Origin: Corbicula japonica
Taxonomy: Eukaryota > Mollusca > Bivalvia > Venerida > Cyrenidae
DNA length: 64,000 nucleotides
Assembly: GCA_038501625.1 (NCBI GenBank)
Contig: JAZAYU010000220.1
Coordinates: forward strand, 434,001 to 498,000
Direction of reading: 5' to 3'
Part shown: piece by piece, positions 11,677 to 23,890 of the stretch
How the letters are laid out: every line of letters begins with the position of its first letter
How positions within the stretch are numbered: position 1 is the stretch's first letter
The notes under the pieces: model-generated
What the model saw: the letters and a program-made list of their open reading frames with translations, nothing else
Told to the model about the DNA's origin: nothing
Database searches by the model: none
Made by a program: the position numbers and the translations under genes

Positions 11677-11822
11677 TTGGGCTTTTCTCCGGAGCAGGTT
11701 TTTGTAAGCCTTGGATCGGGATTTCTCCTCCTTTTTGTATTTTCTTATATGCGTCTACAGTGTCGACATCTTCATGGCTATTAGCGATGGGTTCTGACAC
11801 AAGACGCTTTCTGCCTTCAGTG
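11677..11822 (-). CDS. SORBS: SORBS exon E14: IQKGGEIPIQGLQKPAPEK motif
   Basis: 146 nt, phase 2 in and phase 1 out. Acceptor TGTTCCAG, donor GTAAGT. It encodes TEGRKRLVSEPIANSHEDVD and then TVDAYKKIQKGGEIPIQGLQ and KPAPEKSP. The GGEIP...GLxKPAPEK element is conserved in SORBS proteins just N-terminal to the SH3 region, as I recall. E14 joins in frame to E15 (Asn) and equally to E16 (Asn) if E15 is skipped. Confidence 0.92.
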
Positions 11823-11879
11823 CTGGAACAAATAAAACATTATGCTTAAAACTAGATTGTGTCCTCGGACACTGATGCC

Positions 11880-12110
11880 CCCACTGCTGCAACAAAATTT
11901 GTAATAACAAAGGATCATAATTCCGGTAAAAATGGTTGCAGGAAAAAAAAACTTTCTTTACAATCATCTACACATCCTGCTTGATCATCTGTGCAAGTTT
12001 GTAAGAAATCTGCCAGGTAGTTTAGGAGGAGTTGATGCCACAAGATTTGGGGACGTACAGACAGACGGATGGACAAGTATATGCCTCCCACTTTGTGGTG
12101 GCATAAAAAA
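11880..12110. repeat. Possible old repeat ending in acgtacagacagacggatgg
   Basis: The GTACAGACAGACGGATGGAC stretch followed by CCTCCCACTTTGTGGTGGCA resembles the tail of another segment at 21783-21872 (ACAGACAGAAGAACGGAAGG...CTTGAAGTGGGGGTATAAT). Both look like copies of one dispersed repeat; class not determined. Confidence 0.4.
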
Positions 12111-12194
12111 TGTAACACTACATAATGTTGAAATAATGTAATTGACTCCTTTATCTATCAATATGCAGTTTTTACAAAAAATTTAGTTTGACTA

Positions 12195-12260
12195 GCAAAC
12201 AGTGTGGACAGAGAAGTGTACAATGATTTGGGTCTACACTTAGGTTGCCAATGTGATAAA
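12195..12260. mobile_element. TTAA-MITE fragment
   Basis: AGCAAACAGTGTGGACAGAG...GGGTCTACACTTAGG resembles one hairpin arm pair; ends are lost. Confidence 0.45.
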
Positions 12261-12435
12261 GTTAATGCTATTCTTATTACTTTAAGTACTCAGTCAGTTC
12301 TACCAGAGGAATACCCAACAGTTGTTCAACTGATTACCAGTTAGTTTATCAATGTTTTTGATTAAACTTAAGTTGAGTCACAAATCATTTGCTGTGACCT
12401 ATTTTCCCAGTTTTAATGAGAGAAATGAATTCCTC

Positions 12436-12660
12436 TTAAAACCTCAATAGATACGAATTTTATGGCGTGAGCAAACAGTGTAGATCCTAATCACCCAGCA
12501 CATCAAATTCAGTGCTATCTGATCTGGATCAACTCTTCTCAATTTTAGATTCATTAAGATTCTTACCAAGAAGCAAACAGTGCAGATCCAGATCAGATGG
12601 CATGGAATTTCTGGATCTACACTGATGGCATTATGCATACACGATAAAACCTGTATCATT
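12436..12660. mobile_element. TTAA-MITE, diverged
   Basis: TTAAAACCTCAATAGATACG start, both hairpins (GCAAACAGTGTAGATCC and GCAAACAGTGCAGATCC). Abuts the next copy at 12661. Confidence 0.75.
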
Positions 12661-12878
12661 TTATCCCTTTCCTCCATAAATACGCATTTTTACACATTTG
12701 CCACCAGTGTAGATCCAGATCAGCCAGCACATCCGTGCCGTCTGATCAGGATCTGCACTGGTCGCATTTTGGTAAGAAATAACCTAATGAATCAAAAAGC
12801 AAACACGGATGTGCCAGCTGATCTGGATCTTAACTGTTTGCCCATGCAATAAAGGTGTATCTATGGAGGAAAGGGTTA
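12661..12878. mobile_element. TTAA-MITE, adjacent second copy
   Basis: TATCCCTTTCCTCCATAAAT...ATGGAGGAAAGGGTTAT. Hairpin 2 is partly deleted. Head-to-tail with 12436-12660. Confidence 0.85.
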
Positions 12879-13256
12879 TAGAACAGGAAGTGAAAGTGTC
12901 TAAAGCAAACTGGTGTGATGCCAACAAAACAATGAAGCAGATACTTGTTTACTACAATGAAATTCTGTCAAGTAGTTCATTTCAACCACACCCTAAGAGC
13001 TAATTGTAGAAGTTCTACAATAAAACAAGATTTTCTGCTATATAATCCAGCTCAGGCTGATAATTTCTGACAGCCCAGTAATTAATGATGTATTACTTCT
13101 CATACAATACATATAAAATCTGTGCTTTCAAAGAACCTCCCCAACAATAACTCTATTACAAAAACAAAATTTATTTTCATACAAAACATGCATTCATCTA
13201 TTTTCTCCAAAAAAAAAACAAACCTCCAAAACTTTTATTATTGTAGGTAATCATTA

Positions 13257-13261
13257 ACAAC

Positions 13262-13310
<49 letters not shown>

Positions 13311-13312
13311 CC
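13257..13312. repeat. (AAT)n microsatellite
   Basis: Uninterrupted run of AAT/ATA triplets of about 50 bp. Confidence 0.95.
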
Positions 13313-13897
13313 TAAATATCAATACTAACTAAATTTGTGACTGAGTACTAAAATTTTCAGCCAGACCCAAAATAACTATACACACAGATTAATGAATAAC
13401 AAAACTTCTTGTTTACTTTAAAACTGACATTTGCATCATAAAAACTGTTTATTCATGGAAACTAATGTTTCATAACTTCACAATTACATAAATTAATGAT
13501 AATTTGTATGATATGACAGCAGAACTGAGGAAATTGTATTTTTAATGTACTGATAAACATAAGATTTTATACCCTTTTCATAGTAAATAATGAAATTTGT
13601 AGGTATTGCATACCAGACCAGTTGGCACCAAGTGCTCTTTAAAATGACCCACTTTGTATTAAAATGGGAGGGGGGAGGGTTGGTTTGACCCCGATTATAA
13701 CAATACTTTATAAAAATCCAAAATTTCATTCAGAATAACATAAAAATGTGAAGTGATTGAGATTGAATTGATTAACTTAATCACATTTTGAACAATTATC
13801 AAACACTTGTGAAAGGAAAAACTATTTTTATTATTTGGAGAATTTAAATTCTTTCATTATTACATTGTATCTTCAAAAATAGTTTAAACTTCAACAC

Positions 13898-14285
13898 TTA
13901 ATGTGTTTGTGCAGTCTCATCAGGATCTACACTGTTTGCTTCTTGGCCAGAAAAAACTTAACCCTTTCCTGGATATATACGCATTTTTACGCATGTGCGA
14001 CCAGTGTAGATCCAGATCAGCCGGCACATCCGTGCCGTCTGATCAGAATCTGCACTGGTCGCATTTTGGTCAGAAATAACTTAATGAATCTAAAAGCAAA
14101 CAGTTTAGATCCTGATCAGACGGCACGGATGTGCCGGCTGATCTGGATCTAAACTGTTCGCCCTAGCAATAAAGGTGTGTCTCTACAGGAAAGGGTTAAT
14201 GGATCTAAAAGCAGACAGTGTAGATCCAGATAATACTGCACTGATATGCAAGCCTATCTACATCTACACTGGTGGCACTTAGAAT
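13898..14285. mobile_element. Older TTAA-MITE interrupted by a younger copy
   Basis: Left part 13898-13957 (GATCTACACTGTTTGCTTC, spacer to AAAAAAC) and right part 14200-14285 (GGATCTAAAAGCAGACAGTG...) are the two halves of one old element, split by 13958-14199 exactly at a TTAA in the spacer. Confidence 0.85.
13958..14199. mobile_element. TTAA-MITE, young full-length copy nested in an older one
   Basis: 242 bp from TTAACCCTTTCCTGG to CAGGAAAGGGTTAA. Hairpins nearly perfect; very similar to the copies at 44035 and 48398. Confidence 0.95.
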
Positions 14286-14542
14286 ATTGAAAATCATATC
14301 AGTGTAAGAACATTGTGTCCTTAACCTATGCGACAATCTTGACTGTTATTATAGCTTAAACCATAAACATCACTATTCAAATATTGATACTTTTGTTCAA
14401 GATTTGTTATTTAATGGGGTTACAATGCCATTAAGTTGTATTCATTGGCCAATGAAATCTGATCATAAGGTTGTTGTTCAATGATTCGCTGGTTTCGGGT
14501 GGTTAGACATTTGATCTTGTTAAGGACCTTAGTTTCTGATAA

Positions 14543-14690
14543 AGCCTTTACTCCTTGGTAGATGGCTGTTATCCCATGGGTTAACAGTGTAGATCATGAT
14601 CAGCGTGGCACAACAGATCAGGATCTATACTGTTTATTTTAGATTCCTTAGACCCAGATCAGATTGCATGTGTTGCTCTCGTTTGAAAGA
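14543..14690. mobile_element. TTAA-MITE, left half
   Basis: AGCCTTTACTCCTTGG start, hairpin 1 and the spacer, then a truncated beginning of hairpin 2. Confidence 0.7.
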
Positions 14691-15106
14691 AATAGTAATA
14701 GACGATTTTAGAAATCAGACAATAAATGCTAAAGTAGAAACCCAAACTTGGTTGCACAACTGAGTTAGAAAACCAGTCAGAACAATTGTAGCAGACCAGA
14801 TTAAGTTTTTTTAAGGACATCAAATTGGTAAGTTAAACACAGTTTGTAGATTTTTTTTCTGTTTCAACCATTTTTGTTGGAGAGAAAATCAGCATCTTTA
14901 TCCAACTTTCAGTCAAATTACTGGAAATCACTGTATAGTCAGATTCTTGTTATATTAATCCTAGAATTCAGTTATTGCTACAATCAGCTTGGAAAAATCG
15001 ATTGAATAATTGATTTCATTGATGGGGTCACCATAGAAAGTACCACGAACTAGTTCGACTGAACCAAACATTTAATGATGAGAAAATTGAATTTCAATGA
15101 TTGTAA

Positions 15107-15253
15107 TTAACCCCTTCCTCCATATCTGTGACTTTTATTGCATGGGCAAACATTGTAGATCCAGATCATTGGCACATTATAGATCCTAATAGCTGATCTG
15201 GATCTACACTGTTCACACATGCAATGAAACTTGCACAAAAGGTTAAGGGTTAT
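15107..15253. mobile_element. TTAA-MITE deletion derivative (~147 bp)
   Basis: TTAACCCCTTCCTCCAT start and AAGGTTAAGGGTTAT end with only one chimeric hairpin left: the centre between hairpins has been lost. Confidence 0.8.
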
Positions 15254-15361
15254 CTTTAGCAATGGTCTAAAACTAAATTTTTTGTGTGCACAATAAATTC
15301 CTAGAAACTGATTAGGTTTATTCATTAATTATTTTAATTATTATTGGAATAATTTATTGCC

Positions 15362-16085
15362 TTAATTGAAATCAATTTCAATAAAATGTACTTGATGGTC
15401 AACAACTTTGACCATGATCAACCAATTTCGAATTATCGTCTAAATCTTTGACATCACTAATATTGCATCTATATGAAACACTTTACATGTACAAATATCT
15501 GATAAAGTTTTAGAATAATTAATTGTTTTCACTGACATGAGTTTCAATAAAATGAACTTGATGGTCGCTGACTTTAACCATGATCAACCAAATTTCAGTT
15601 GTGACCTGGTCGACTTTTGGGACATTGCTGTCATTAAATTTTTCAGCTATGAAACAACCTGCCCAACTTTTAATGAAGTTTTGTTTTTATTGACATTAGT
15701 TTTAATAAAATAAACTTAACGGTCACTGATTTTGTCCATGATGAACCAAGTTTCAATTGTGGTCAACATTTGGGACTAGTTTCATCTTTTGACTTTATTT
15801 GATCTATGAAACAGCCTACCTGCCCAATTGCTCATTTAGTTTTGGAATAAGTTGTTGTTTTTATTGACATAAGCTTCAATAAAATAAATTTGATAGCACC
15901 TGATTTTGACCACGTTCAACCAACACATTTTCAATTATCATGTGAAATCACTCATTAAATCTATGCATCATCTTAAACCAAATTTTAAATTAAGTTTTGA
16001 AATAAGTTGTTGTTTTTACTGACATCAGCTTCAGTAAAATACACTTGATAGTAGCTGATTTTGACCATGTTCAACCAACAAATAT
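15362..16085. repeat. Diverged tandem repeat, ~150-180 bp unit, about 5 copies
   Basis: A block of the form TTCAATAAAATgaACTTGAT followed by GATTTTGACCATGaTCAACCAA recurs near 15371, 15541, 15698, 15877 and 16028. Old, AT-rich, non-coding. Confidence 0.75.
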
Positions 16086-16194
16086 TCAATTATTGTCAAC
16101 ATCTGTGACATTGCTAATTTCATCTAGAAAACATCTTACCTGTACAGTTTTTGAATTAACTGCATCATCATGTACAGCACTTAGAAGACATTAA

Positions 16195-16790
16195 CATTTC
16201 AAATTAATCCAAAATATATTCATATTTCCGTGTATTTCATTTCGAAATGAATATTACCACATGTACACCAAATATCCTAGCAATCAACTGATGTCCAATT
16301 CAAGCTTTTATGACACTAAAATTAAGCACATTTCCAAAGAAGAACAATTTTTTCATATTTTTTTCATATTTCACTGCAAAATGTATCTTTATTTCTGTTA
16401 AAGGACATTTATACTATCTTGTATATGGTATCTAAAAAATCAACAGTTTTTCCCATTCAAGTTTTCATTCGACACTTGAATTCATGAGCACAATTTTACA
16501 AAAAATAACTTTTTTTTCTTATTTACACATAAAATTATTTTATTGCAAAATATATATTTATACCTATTTAAGCACTTGTACATCATTGATCCCCAAAATG
16601 TTTTCCAATTTAAAAAACACAAAAATTCGTAAGCCCATGTCCAAATAAGATCATATTTTCATATTTCTGCATATTTCATTTCGAAACTTATACTTTTATC
16701 TGTTTAAGGACATGTACATCATACATGTATATCCCAAAAATAAACTGTTATCAAATTCAAGTTTTCATTTGACACTTTAAATTCATGAGC
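16195..16790. repeat. Second diverged tandem repeat, ~150-170 bp unit
   Basis: CATATTTC...GTATTTCATTTCGAAA...TGTTTAAGGACATTTACATCAT and CAAGTTTTCATTTGACACTT blocks recur near 16220, 16350, 16520 and 16660. It directly follows the array at 15362. Confidence 0.65.
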
Positions 16791-17330
16791 ACATCTCTAC
16801 ATTACAACATGTTTTATACACAATTAATGATAAAAAAATAATGACCATTTATTAGCATAATAAGCGGACTTATTTTTAACACTAATGTAATCCACCATAT
16901 TCTAACATGAATAGTACTGTATAAATATTGCTGTTCACATTCAGCAAACATTGATAAACCATTGTAAAGTGACTTAGAGAATGTTATCCATTCCCAACAT
17001 ACTATAAGCCAACAAATATTTGCAAACAATTAACTTTCGCTATATTGGCAGATGGCACTGAAGCATGAAAATAAATTTGCTTGAATATGTCTTCAGGATT
17101 ATGAAATTATTTTTTACAAATCTGATAAAACTCAAAAATAAATTTAAGCCAATATGACCGACCTTACCAAAACGTGAAAATTTGTAAGCACAAATATTTA
17201 TTTTGTTTACAGAAATTCATGACCTTAGTGCAACTGCAAATACTAACAATGTCATTCATGACAGATTTTCAGTCCAATCCATCAACAAGGAACTGTAACA
17301 ACTTCACTAACACTTCAAATCTTTGGTATT

Positions 17331-17444
17331 TAATCCTTTCCTCCATATATATGCATTTTTACCCTTGTACGACCAGTGTAGATCCAGATCAGCCGGCACA
17401 TCCGTGCCCATGCAATAAAGGTGTGTCTATGGAGGAAAGGGTTG
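17331..17444. mobile_element. TTAA-MITE internal-deletion copy (~114 bp)
   Basis: Intact left end (AATCCTTTCCTCCATATAT) and right end (ATGGAGGAAAGGGTT) but the deletion joins CACATCCGTGC of hairpin 1 to CCATGCAATAAAGG after hairpin 2. Ends are preserved, so it may still be mobilisable. Confidence 0.88.
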
Positions 17445-18229
17445 TTAATACCAGAAAGAATTTCAAAATAGATCAGAGAAGTTCTTCAGCAAAAAAAAAA
17501 ATTTCAAAGCTTAAATTCTAGTCCAAATTTCAGTTATAAACTAATAAACATAATCCTTCTCTTTACGTGTTTATTAAACAAAGCCATGAATATATCTTAA
17601 TTTTAAACTCTTAATTAACAGGAACACAAGGAAACTCAATATCAAACAGCGCTATTAATTTAAATAACTATTCTGCAGATTGTACATTTTCCCTCAGGGA
17701 GGTTTGAACTAGATAAAGCAATTGAAAACATTTGCAACAATTGAAAACTTTCACAAGAAAGTCCCACTTATGCTAACGATAGGTAACAGTGTTCGCAATT
17801 AAACTGCTAACAACTGAATACTCACACAAAAAGAGTCCAATAATTGGACAAATGGTATTTGGTGTTCGCAATTAAACTTGTAAAAAATGAAAACTCTCAA
17901 TAACAAGTCACACTTTTTAACATCAGTTTCTGTTAGTACAATTAAAGAAATAATTCCTATCATTATTCAAGTTTCCCCCTGTTTCCTTACAAAATCTCAA
18001 CTTTTCTAAAAAAATAAATAAATCTCTGATTGATTTAGTCCTTAAGCACTAACAATGATTCATCAAGGTTGAACTGAGGGTCCTATGAACATTTTAACAC
18101 CTTGAATTAATTGTTACATCAAACTGCTTAGCTTCAAAGACCAGGTTATTGATTGGAAACAGCTAGCTTAGAGCAACACCATATGGTTCCTCATAATCAA
18201 GTCGTTCCTGAATATTTTTTAAACCTAAC

Positions 18230-18450
18230 TTTAATCCTTTACTCCATGCGATATGGCTATTATTCATGGGTAAACAGTGTAGATCCTGATCAGCTGGCAC
18301 ATCAGTGCTGTATGATCAGGATTTACACTGTTTGGTTTTTTCTTCATTAGGTTATTTATTACCAAGAAGTGAACAGTGTAGATCCTGATCAGCTGATGAG
18401 CAAACTGATCTAGGTCTATACTTAGTCACAAATGTAACAAATGCTGTGTT
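18230..18450. mobile_element. TTAA-MITE, diverged
   Basis: TTTAATCCTTTACTCCATGC start, two hairpins (GTAAACAGTGTAGATCC; GTGAACAGTGTAGATCC), degraded right end. Confidence 0.78.
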
Positions 18451-18460
18451 TAAATCGCTA

Positions 18461-18755
18461 TGCTTTTTAACACATGAGTGACCAGCCTAGATCTAGATCA
18501 GCAGCCACATCCATGCATATATGATCTGGATCTATATTATTTGCTTCTTGGTCAAATCAGCTGGCACATCTATGCATATGTGATCTGGACCTACACTCTT
18601 AGCTTCATGATCAGATATAAACCTTATGACACTAAAACAGAAAGTGTAGATCCTGATCAGATGGCATAGATGTGCTGGCTGATCTGGATGTAGACAGCTC
18701 ATGTGATTAAACTTGTATCTGTGAACAAAAGCTTAAACTCAAAAAGGTTAATCAT
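18461..18755. mobile_element. TTAA-MITE with extra hairpin modules, diverged
   Basis: Three module-like stretches, including CAGCTGGCACATCTATGCAT repeated with variation, before the final ATGTGCTGGCTGATCTGG hairpin. Confidence 0.68.
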
Positions 18756-19075
18756 TCAAAATTAATCACTGCTCCAAGAATATATTCCCATCACAAAACT
18801 TTTTAAAACCTTTTTTTTTTCTCAATCAAACTTCCAAACAGCTAATATGCAAAACTTGTTTAACATCCTAAACACTGAACACTATGTTAAAGGTCAGATA
18901 TTTGATTCAAACAAGGTGTTTAACACTGATAAACTAGAATCATAAACAAGAAACATTAATTACAACCTTCATTCAAGATAAAACCAAATAAATAATGTAG
19001 TACTGTACAATCAATGAATGTTGACCAAGGTAAAATATCATGTACAGAGGCCAGAAGAATTTGTGATACAAAGAT

Positions 19076-19482
19076 ACATCCTATGGGAATATTTCATTAC
19101 TGTACATAAATCCTATGAGAATATTTTTAAATGCACATAATCCTATGAGAATATTTAAAATTTACATAGACTGATCCTATGAGAGTATTAAAAAATGTAC
19201 ATACCTCCTATGAGATGATTTTATTTGCATTCATCCTATGGGAATATTAATTTACATACCTCCTATAAAATAATTTATAACTTACACAGATTCTATGAAA
19301 ATATTTTATAATTTACATAATCCTATGAGAATATTAAAAAAATTCATACATCCTATGAGAATTTTAAATTTAAATACATCCTATAGGCTGTTATAATTTA
19401 CATACATTCTATGAAAATATTAAAAAACTTACATACATCCTATGGAAATATTTTATAATTTACATACATCCTATAGGAATAA
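19076..19482. repeat. ~40-bp minisatellite (about 11 copies)
   Basis: Degenerate unit TCCTATGAGAATATT followed by AATTTACATACA, repeated with length variation. Confidence 0.9.
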
Positions 19483-19697
19483 GTAAAGCTCCCACATAGG
19501 ACCCCCTTGTTTGAGTCACCGGACTATGCTTATCACTGAAAGGATTGTATGACCTAGTCCCCCACTTTCAACCAGCTTAATTAGCAATTCAGATGCACTG
19601 GTAAATGACAACTAACAACAATCTTAAATATTCAGAACTTGACAGTGGTAGGATTGGTATGAAGAAAGCTCTACTAAATTAAAATTACCAGCTTTTT

Positions 19698-19895
19698 GTA
19701 ACCCTTTTCTCCATAGATACACATTTACCGCATGGGCGAACAGTTTGAGATCCAGATCTGTGCTGTCTGATCAAGATCAGCACTGTTTGCTTCTAGGTCA
19801 GAAATATGGATCTAAAAGTGTACAGATTCTAATCAGACGGCACAGATGTGCTGGCTAATCTGGATCTACACTGATTGCATATGCTTAAAAATCTG
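19698..19895. mobile_element. TTAA-MITE, partial
   Basis: TAACCCTTTTCTCCATAGAT start; hairpin 1 has a short deletion; right terminus degraded. Confidence 0.75.
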
Positions 19896-20149
19896 GAATC
19901 ATGCTTAATCAAACAAAGCTTGCAATGTTTTATATTATTGTGCTCTGTGGCTTTCAAAATCCCTGCCTCCATTGCTACATCCTGTTTTTCCTACCTTCTG
20001 ACATACTCTTCAAACTGTGACTCAACAAAATTATTGCTCTCTTTATCAAAAAGATAGAAATATCAAAGTAAACAAACATTGAAGTGAAGTCATGTGTCCT
20101 CTAAATTTCCTGACTAAATGATGACGGTAAATACTGTAATGTTTGTTCT

Positions 20150-20623
20150 GAAGTAGTTCCCCAACTGGGGCGAACCAACCACCCCCCAGCGGGACACCCA
20201 TCCAGACATTGACCGAGCAAACTGTTGCTTAACTAGTTTTGACAGTCGGTACACTTCAACTACGTCGCTGAAAAGCTAGCTCAACAGCGAGGCTGTTGGA
20301 AGTGACCTTATGCTGCCGGCACTACACTCTCCCCTATCTTTCGGAGCTTAGGCATCAACCGCACAGACCTGTGGACTGCAGTTTCTAGCCAACCCCTGCT
20401 CCGAAACAATCACATGGGCTCGTCAAGCACGCACTTCTGACACCAGTGAAGTAGTTTCCCAACTGGGGCAAACCGACCACCCCCTGCGGGACACCCATCC
20501 AGGCATTGACCGAGCAAACTGTTGCTTAACTAGTTTTGACAGTCGGTACACTTCAACTATGTTGCTGAAAAGCTAGCTCAACAGCGAGGCTGTTGGAAGT
20601 GACCTTATGCTGCTGGCACTACA
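20150..20623. repeat. 298-bp tandem repeat, about 1.6 copies, GC-richer than surroundings
   Basis: GAAGTAGTTcCCCAACTGGG begins at 20150 and again at 20448; 176-177 bp match closely through GGCACTACA. The spacer 20327-20447 is present once. No coding frame. It looks like an inserted piece of a satellite or mobile element of unknown class. Confidence 0.85.
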
Positions 20624-20629
20624 GTTCAT

Positions 20630-20766
20630 AGTTTAGAAATTGAATTAATACTTGATTGTGTTATGAAAAAACATTTGGAGAGTTAAACAAGTACTTTAAG
20701 CAATCCAAATGTTTTTTTATAACCTGATGAACACAATTAATTATTGATTCAATTCTTAAATTGCCA
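20630..20766. repeat. Imperfect inverted repeat, ~45-55 bp arms
   Basis: TTGAATTAATACTTGATTGT...AAAAACATTTGGA is mirrored by TCCAAATGTTTTTTTATAAC...AATTATTGATTCAATTC. The loop is ~25 bp. It directly abuts the 298-bp repeat. Confidence 0.75.
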
Positions 20767-20789
20767 CTGCTTCATATTCTCAATTTTCA

Positions 20790-21345
20790 ACAGACGGTCT
20801 ATTTCAAAGGTATGTATATTCACATAAAAAACATTTATTTCTTTTTTCAAGTAATATAGATGGCCGTAGTTCCCCATTACAACGTGTTTTCTGTCAACAG
20901 GTGGTCTATTTAAAAAGATTTTTATTCACATAACATTACATTTTAAAGTCATATAGATGGCCATAGTTCCTTTTTACAGCATAATATTTTCTAGTAATCT
21001 GGTTTTTTTACACTTTTCTCCATATATATGCCTATATGGCTCGGGCAAACAGTGTTAATCCAGATCACAAACATGTCATCTGATCAGGATCTGCACTGTT
21101 ACCTTTTTGATTTATTTTGCTTGTTTTTGACAAAAAGCGAACAGTGTGGATCTTGATAATAAAGCATGGATGTGCCAGCTGATTTGGATCTACTCTTGTT
21201 GCATATGTGAAAAAATATATAAAGAGTAAAAGGTTAAAAAGCTTTGTATCCACAAAATTTTTATAATACATTGCTTTTTCAAGTTTATATATACGGTCCT
21301 AGTTCCCCTTTAACTGGCGGTCTACATTATGGATCCCCTTTATTT
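20790..21345. repeat. Diverged direct repeat (GGTCTATTT...ATAGATGGCCATAGTTCC), 3 copies
   Basis: Copies near 20793-20880 and 20898-20985, and a partial one near 21275-21335 beyond a MITE. Non-coding. Confidence 0.6.
21005..21237. mobile_element. TTAA-MITE, diverged, inserted in the direct repeat
   Basis: TTTACACTTTTCTCCATATA start, GAGTAAAAGGTTAA end; two hairpins with substitutions. Confidence 0.78.
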
Positions 21346-22169
21346 CATGACCATTTACAAAAAACAGGCATCCCAAGGGTCAGATTTCCTTGAAGGGAAG
21401 ATAACAGCTGCCTTGTATCTCAAACAATTAATTGGCCTGATAACAATAATGTAGCACAAAACAACAACAAAGACAAATTAGCCATAAACCTAATTTCGTC
21501 CCTTCCATGCAAAACTATTGTATAACCATCTTGATTTATATACAGTTACAATAGTTTAGCATATACACTGTGAAGAATGATGAGTAATATTTATGGGCAA
21601 AGCCATGCTGATTTCATGTACATGCAGTGTCCATCAAAAGATTACTTGAATATTTTAGTGTTTAAACAATCTAAAAACATTCAGTAAACAGGAAGTAGAT
21701 GAGCAAGGAGCATATCATATGGGACTACAGGATAAAGGTAAAGTATCAGGCTGCCACATGTTGCTTAGAAAACTGTGACAGAAATGTTGTTACAGACAGA
21801 AGAACGGAAGGAAGAAAGGACGGACAAGGATAAAACAGTATAACCCCCTCTTCCTTGAAGTGGGGGTATAATTGTAATATTTTTTTCAATTTCTGTGTCA
21901 ACTATAATGTTTGTAATTATCAGCAAAGACACCTCATCCCCCCACTCCCTCCCCACACCTGTGACATACCCCACATCTTACAAGTTAAAGGACATTTTAT
22001 ATAATATGTCTAGACTGTAGTGCAACCTGCTGCTAATATAAATAATGTATAAACATATGAAAATCTAATACTTGTGCACAGATGGTGTTCTTTGTCATCT
22101 CCCAGTAAGAGGCCTATTGACAAAATTGTTGTCTTCTAAATGCCAACATGCCTGCACATCAATAATCAA

Positions 22170-22420
22170 GGGCATATACTGTAATATTGAGTGGAGTGTT
22201 GGAGCGGAGTCTGGAGCAGAGTCTGGAGTAAGATTATAAAATGACATCCGAGTCAAAAATTGGAACGAGATTTTCAAGTGGATACAAATGTTTAAAAGTG
22301 ACAAAAAAATTCAACTTCAAAATTTTGCTCCAGATTCAGACTACAATTTTTAAATCCAAGGACATTCCAAAATCTCAGTCAAGACACCTCTCCAACACTC
22401 CACTACAACACTCCACTCCA
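22170..22420. repeat. GGAGTGTTGGAGCGGAGTC / complementary repeats
   Basis: Short GGAGT(C/G)TGGAGC units at 22192-22230 face complementary CCAACACTCCACTACAACAC at 22391-22415, forming a potential ~200-bp stem-loop. Class unknown. Confidence 0.5.
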
Positions 22421-22627
22421 TATTATAGCAAATGCCTTAAATGCATATTCATGGACTGCTGTGAGATTTGCATCAGAATGCAGTAACTAGAGATAATTTG
22501 TCTAGGGATTAAAAGTACAATAAATTAAATTTGTCATGATATTATACTTCTTGTTAGAGGATATCATTCATGAGTTATATGAAAGACCTGGTACTTGACA
22601 GTTAATTATTATATTCTTCATGGGATA

Positions 22628-22764
22628 TCCTTGCTTTATTATCAGGATCTACACTGTTTGCTTTTAAACCTAAGGTTTTTCTGAACAAGATGATAACAGT
22701 GTAGATCCAGTTCAAACCACTGGTTGCATAAACGATAAAACCCAGAAAATGAGTAAAGGATTAA
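22628..22764. mobile_element. TTAA-MITE, 5'-truncated and decayed
   Basis: Begins in hairpin 1 (ATCAGGATCTACACTGTTTG) and ends GAGTAAAGGATTAA. Confidence 0.7.
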
Positions 22765-22789
22765 CCCAGTAGGTGGAACTTGACATACT

Positions 22790-23890
22790 CAGTCAATGCG
22801 AATGTCCGTCGGTCAGCCGGACATGTCCGGTAATTTTGCTTGTTGACCGACGAAAACTTCTTTTATTGTCGGACACAATGTCCGGTACAAAATAACATCT
22901 AGCACCGTTTCATTTTTGGAAAATTTACTTTCAGTTTCATGTCCAGTGCTATTTTTAACTGAAATATCATGATTTTTCTGCACGTTTTTATCCGTGTGTC
23001 ACTAAATGTAAACCCCAGAACATGACGTTTCCGGAAATATTCGAAAAGCTTTCGGGTCAAGGTCGCTATAATTCCCATAATTCAAATCGGCGTAGTAAAC
23101 AATCATGGCGGACAACGTTAGATGAACTGATAAAAATATTTAATCTTTTTGATCTGCCGACGATTTCATTGAAGAATTACGGAAGCAGATAGATTAAGGT
23201 TTCGGCTTAAGATGCACACGTGATACGATGTAAAAGCGAAATCATTGAATTATGGCGCAAGGCGATTACGATCTCGGACTTTTGTAGAGGCAAATGAATG
23301 AAAAATAAGCACGTATCAAATTATTAATCTCTGCTTTGGTGGTAGTGATAAAACTTTTATCATCATTGAAGGGTTATGAATTTATTTGATTATGTGTTAA
23401 TTGCAACACTATCATGAACGCAAATCTGTAGATGACTTTGGCAAATGTGAAAAAGAGGTGTGTTTTATGGCTGTAAGAAGTGGTAGGTAAAAAATTTTTA
23501 TATAAGACATATTTTTTCAAGCATGGGCATCAGCAAATGTACAATATCACTACATTTAACAACCTTTCCGCATTACACAAGGTACTTGGTTACAGTTGTT
23601 ATTATTTATGGTTACAGTTGTTATTATTTAGAAATCTAAAATATATGAAAATAATATGTTAAAATATCTTTTACTTAAAGCTAGATATAGTAAATACATA
23701 TATTTATAATAAAACTGCAATTTAAATAAATACTTTATGTCGATGTCACAAAATACAGTCAACAAAATTGCGACAGGCAAAAATTTGTTGCGACAGGTAA
23801 AATTTTGGTGTTTACCTGTGGCAATGTCCTGTGAAGGGAAAAAAGTTTTCGCGTAGACTGCACACTATGGGCCTCCTTGGCAGAATGCAC
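22790..23890. other. Unusual CpG-richer segment, origin unknown
   Basis: Contains GTCCGTCGGTCAGCCGGACATGTCCGG with complementary GACCGACG nearby, an ATGGCGGACAACGTTAG stretch at 23104, and at its right end paired GCGACAGG motifs. No long open frame (the ATG frame stops after five codons). It could be a decayed DNA transposon or a retrocopied 5' region; I cannot decide. Confidence 0.35.

Noticed and set aside
23815..23877. Open phase-2 segment with GTAAAC donor between E13 and E14
   Set aside because: Joining E13 (ending TA) to its first base G makes TAG.
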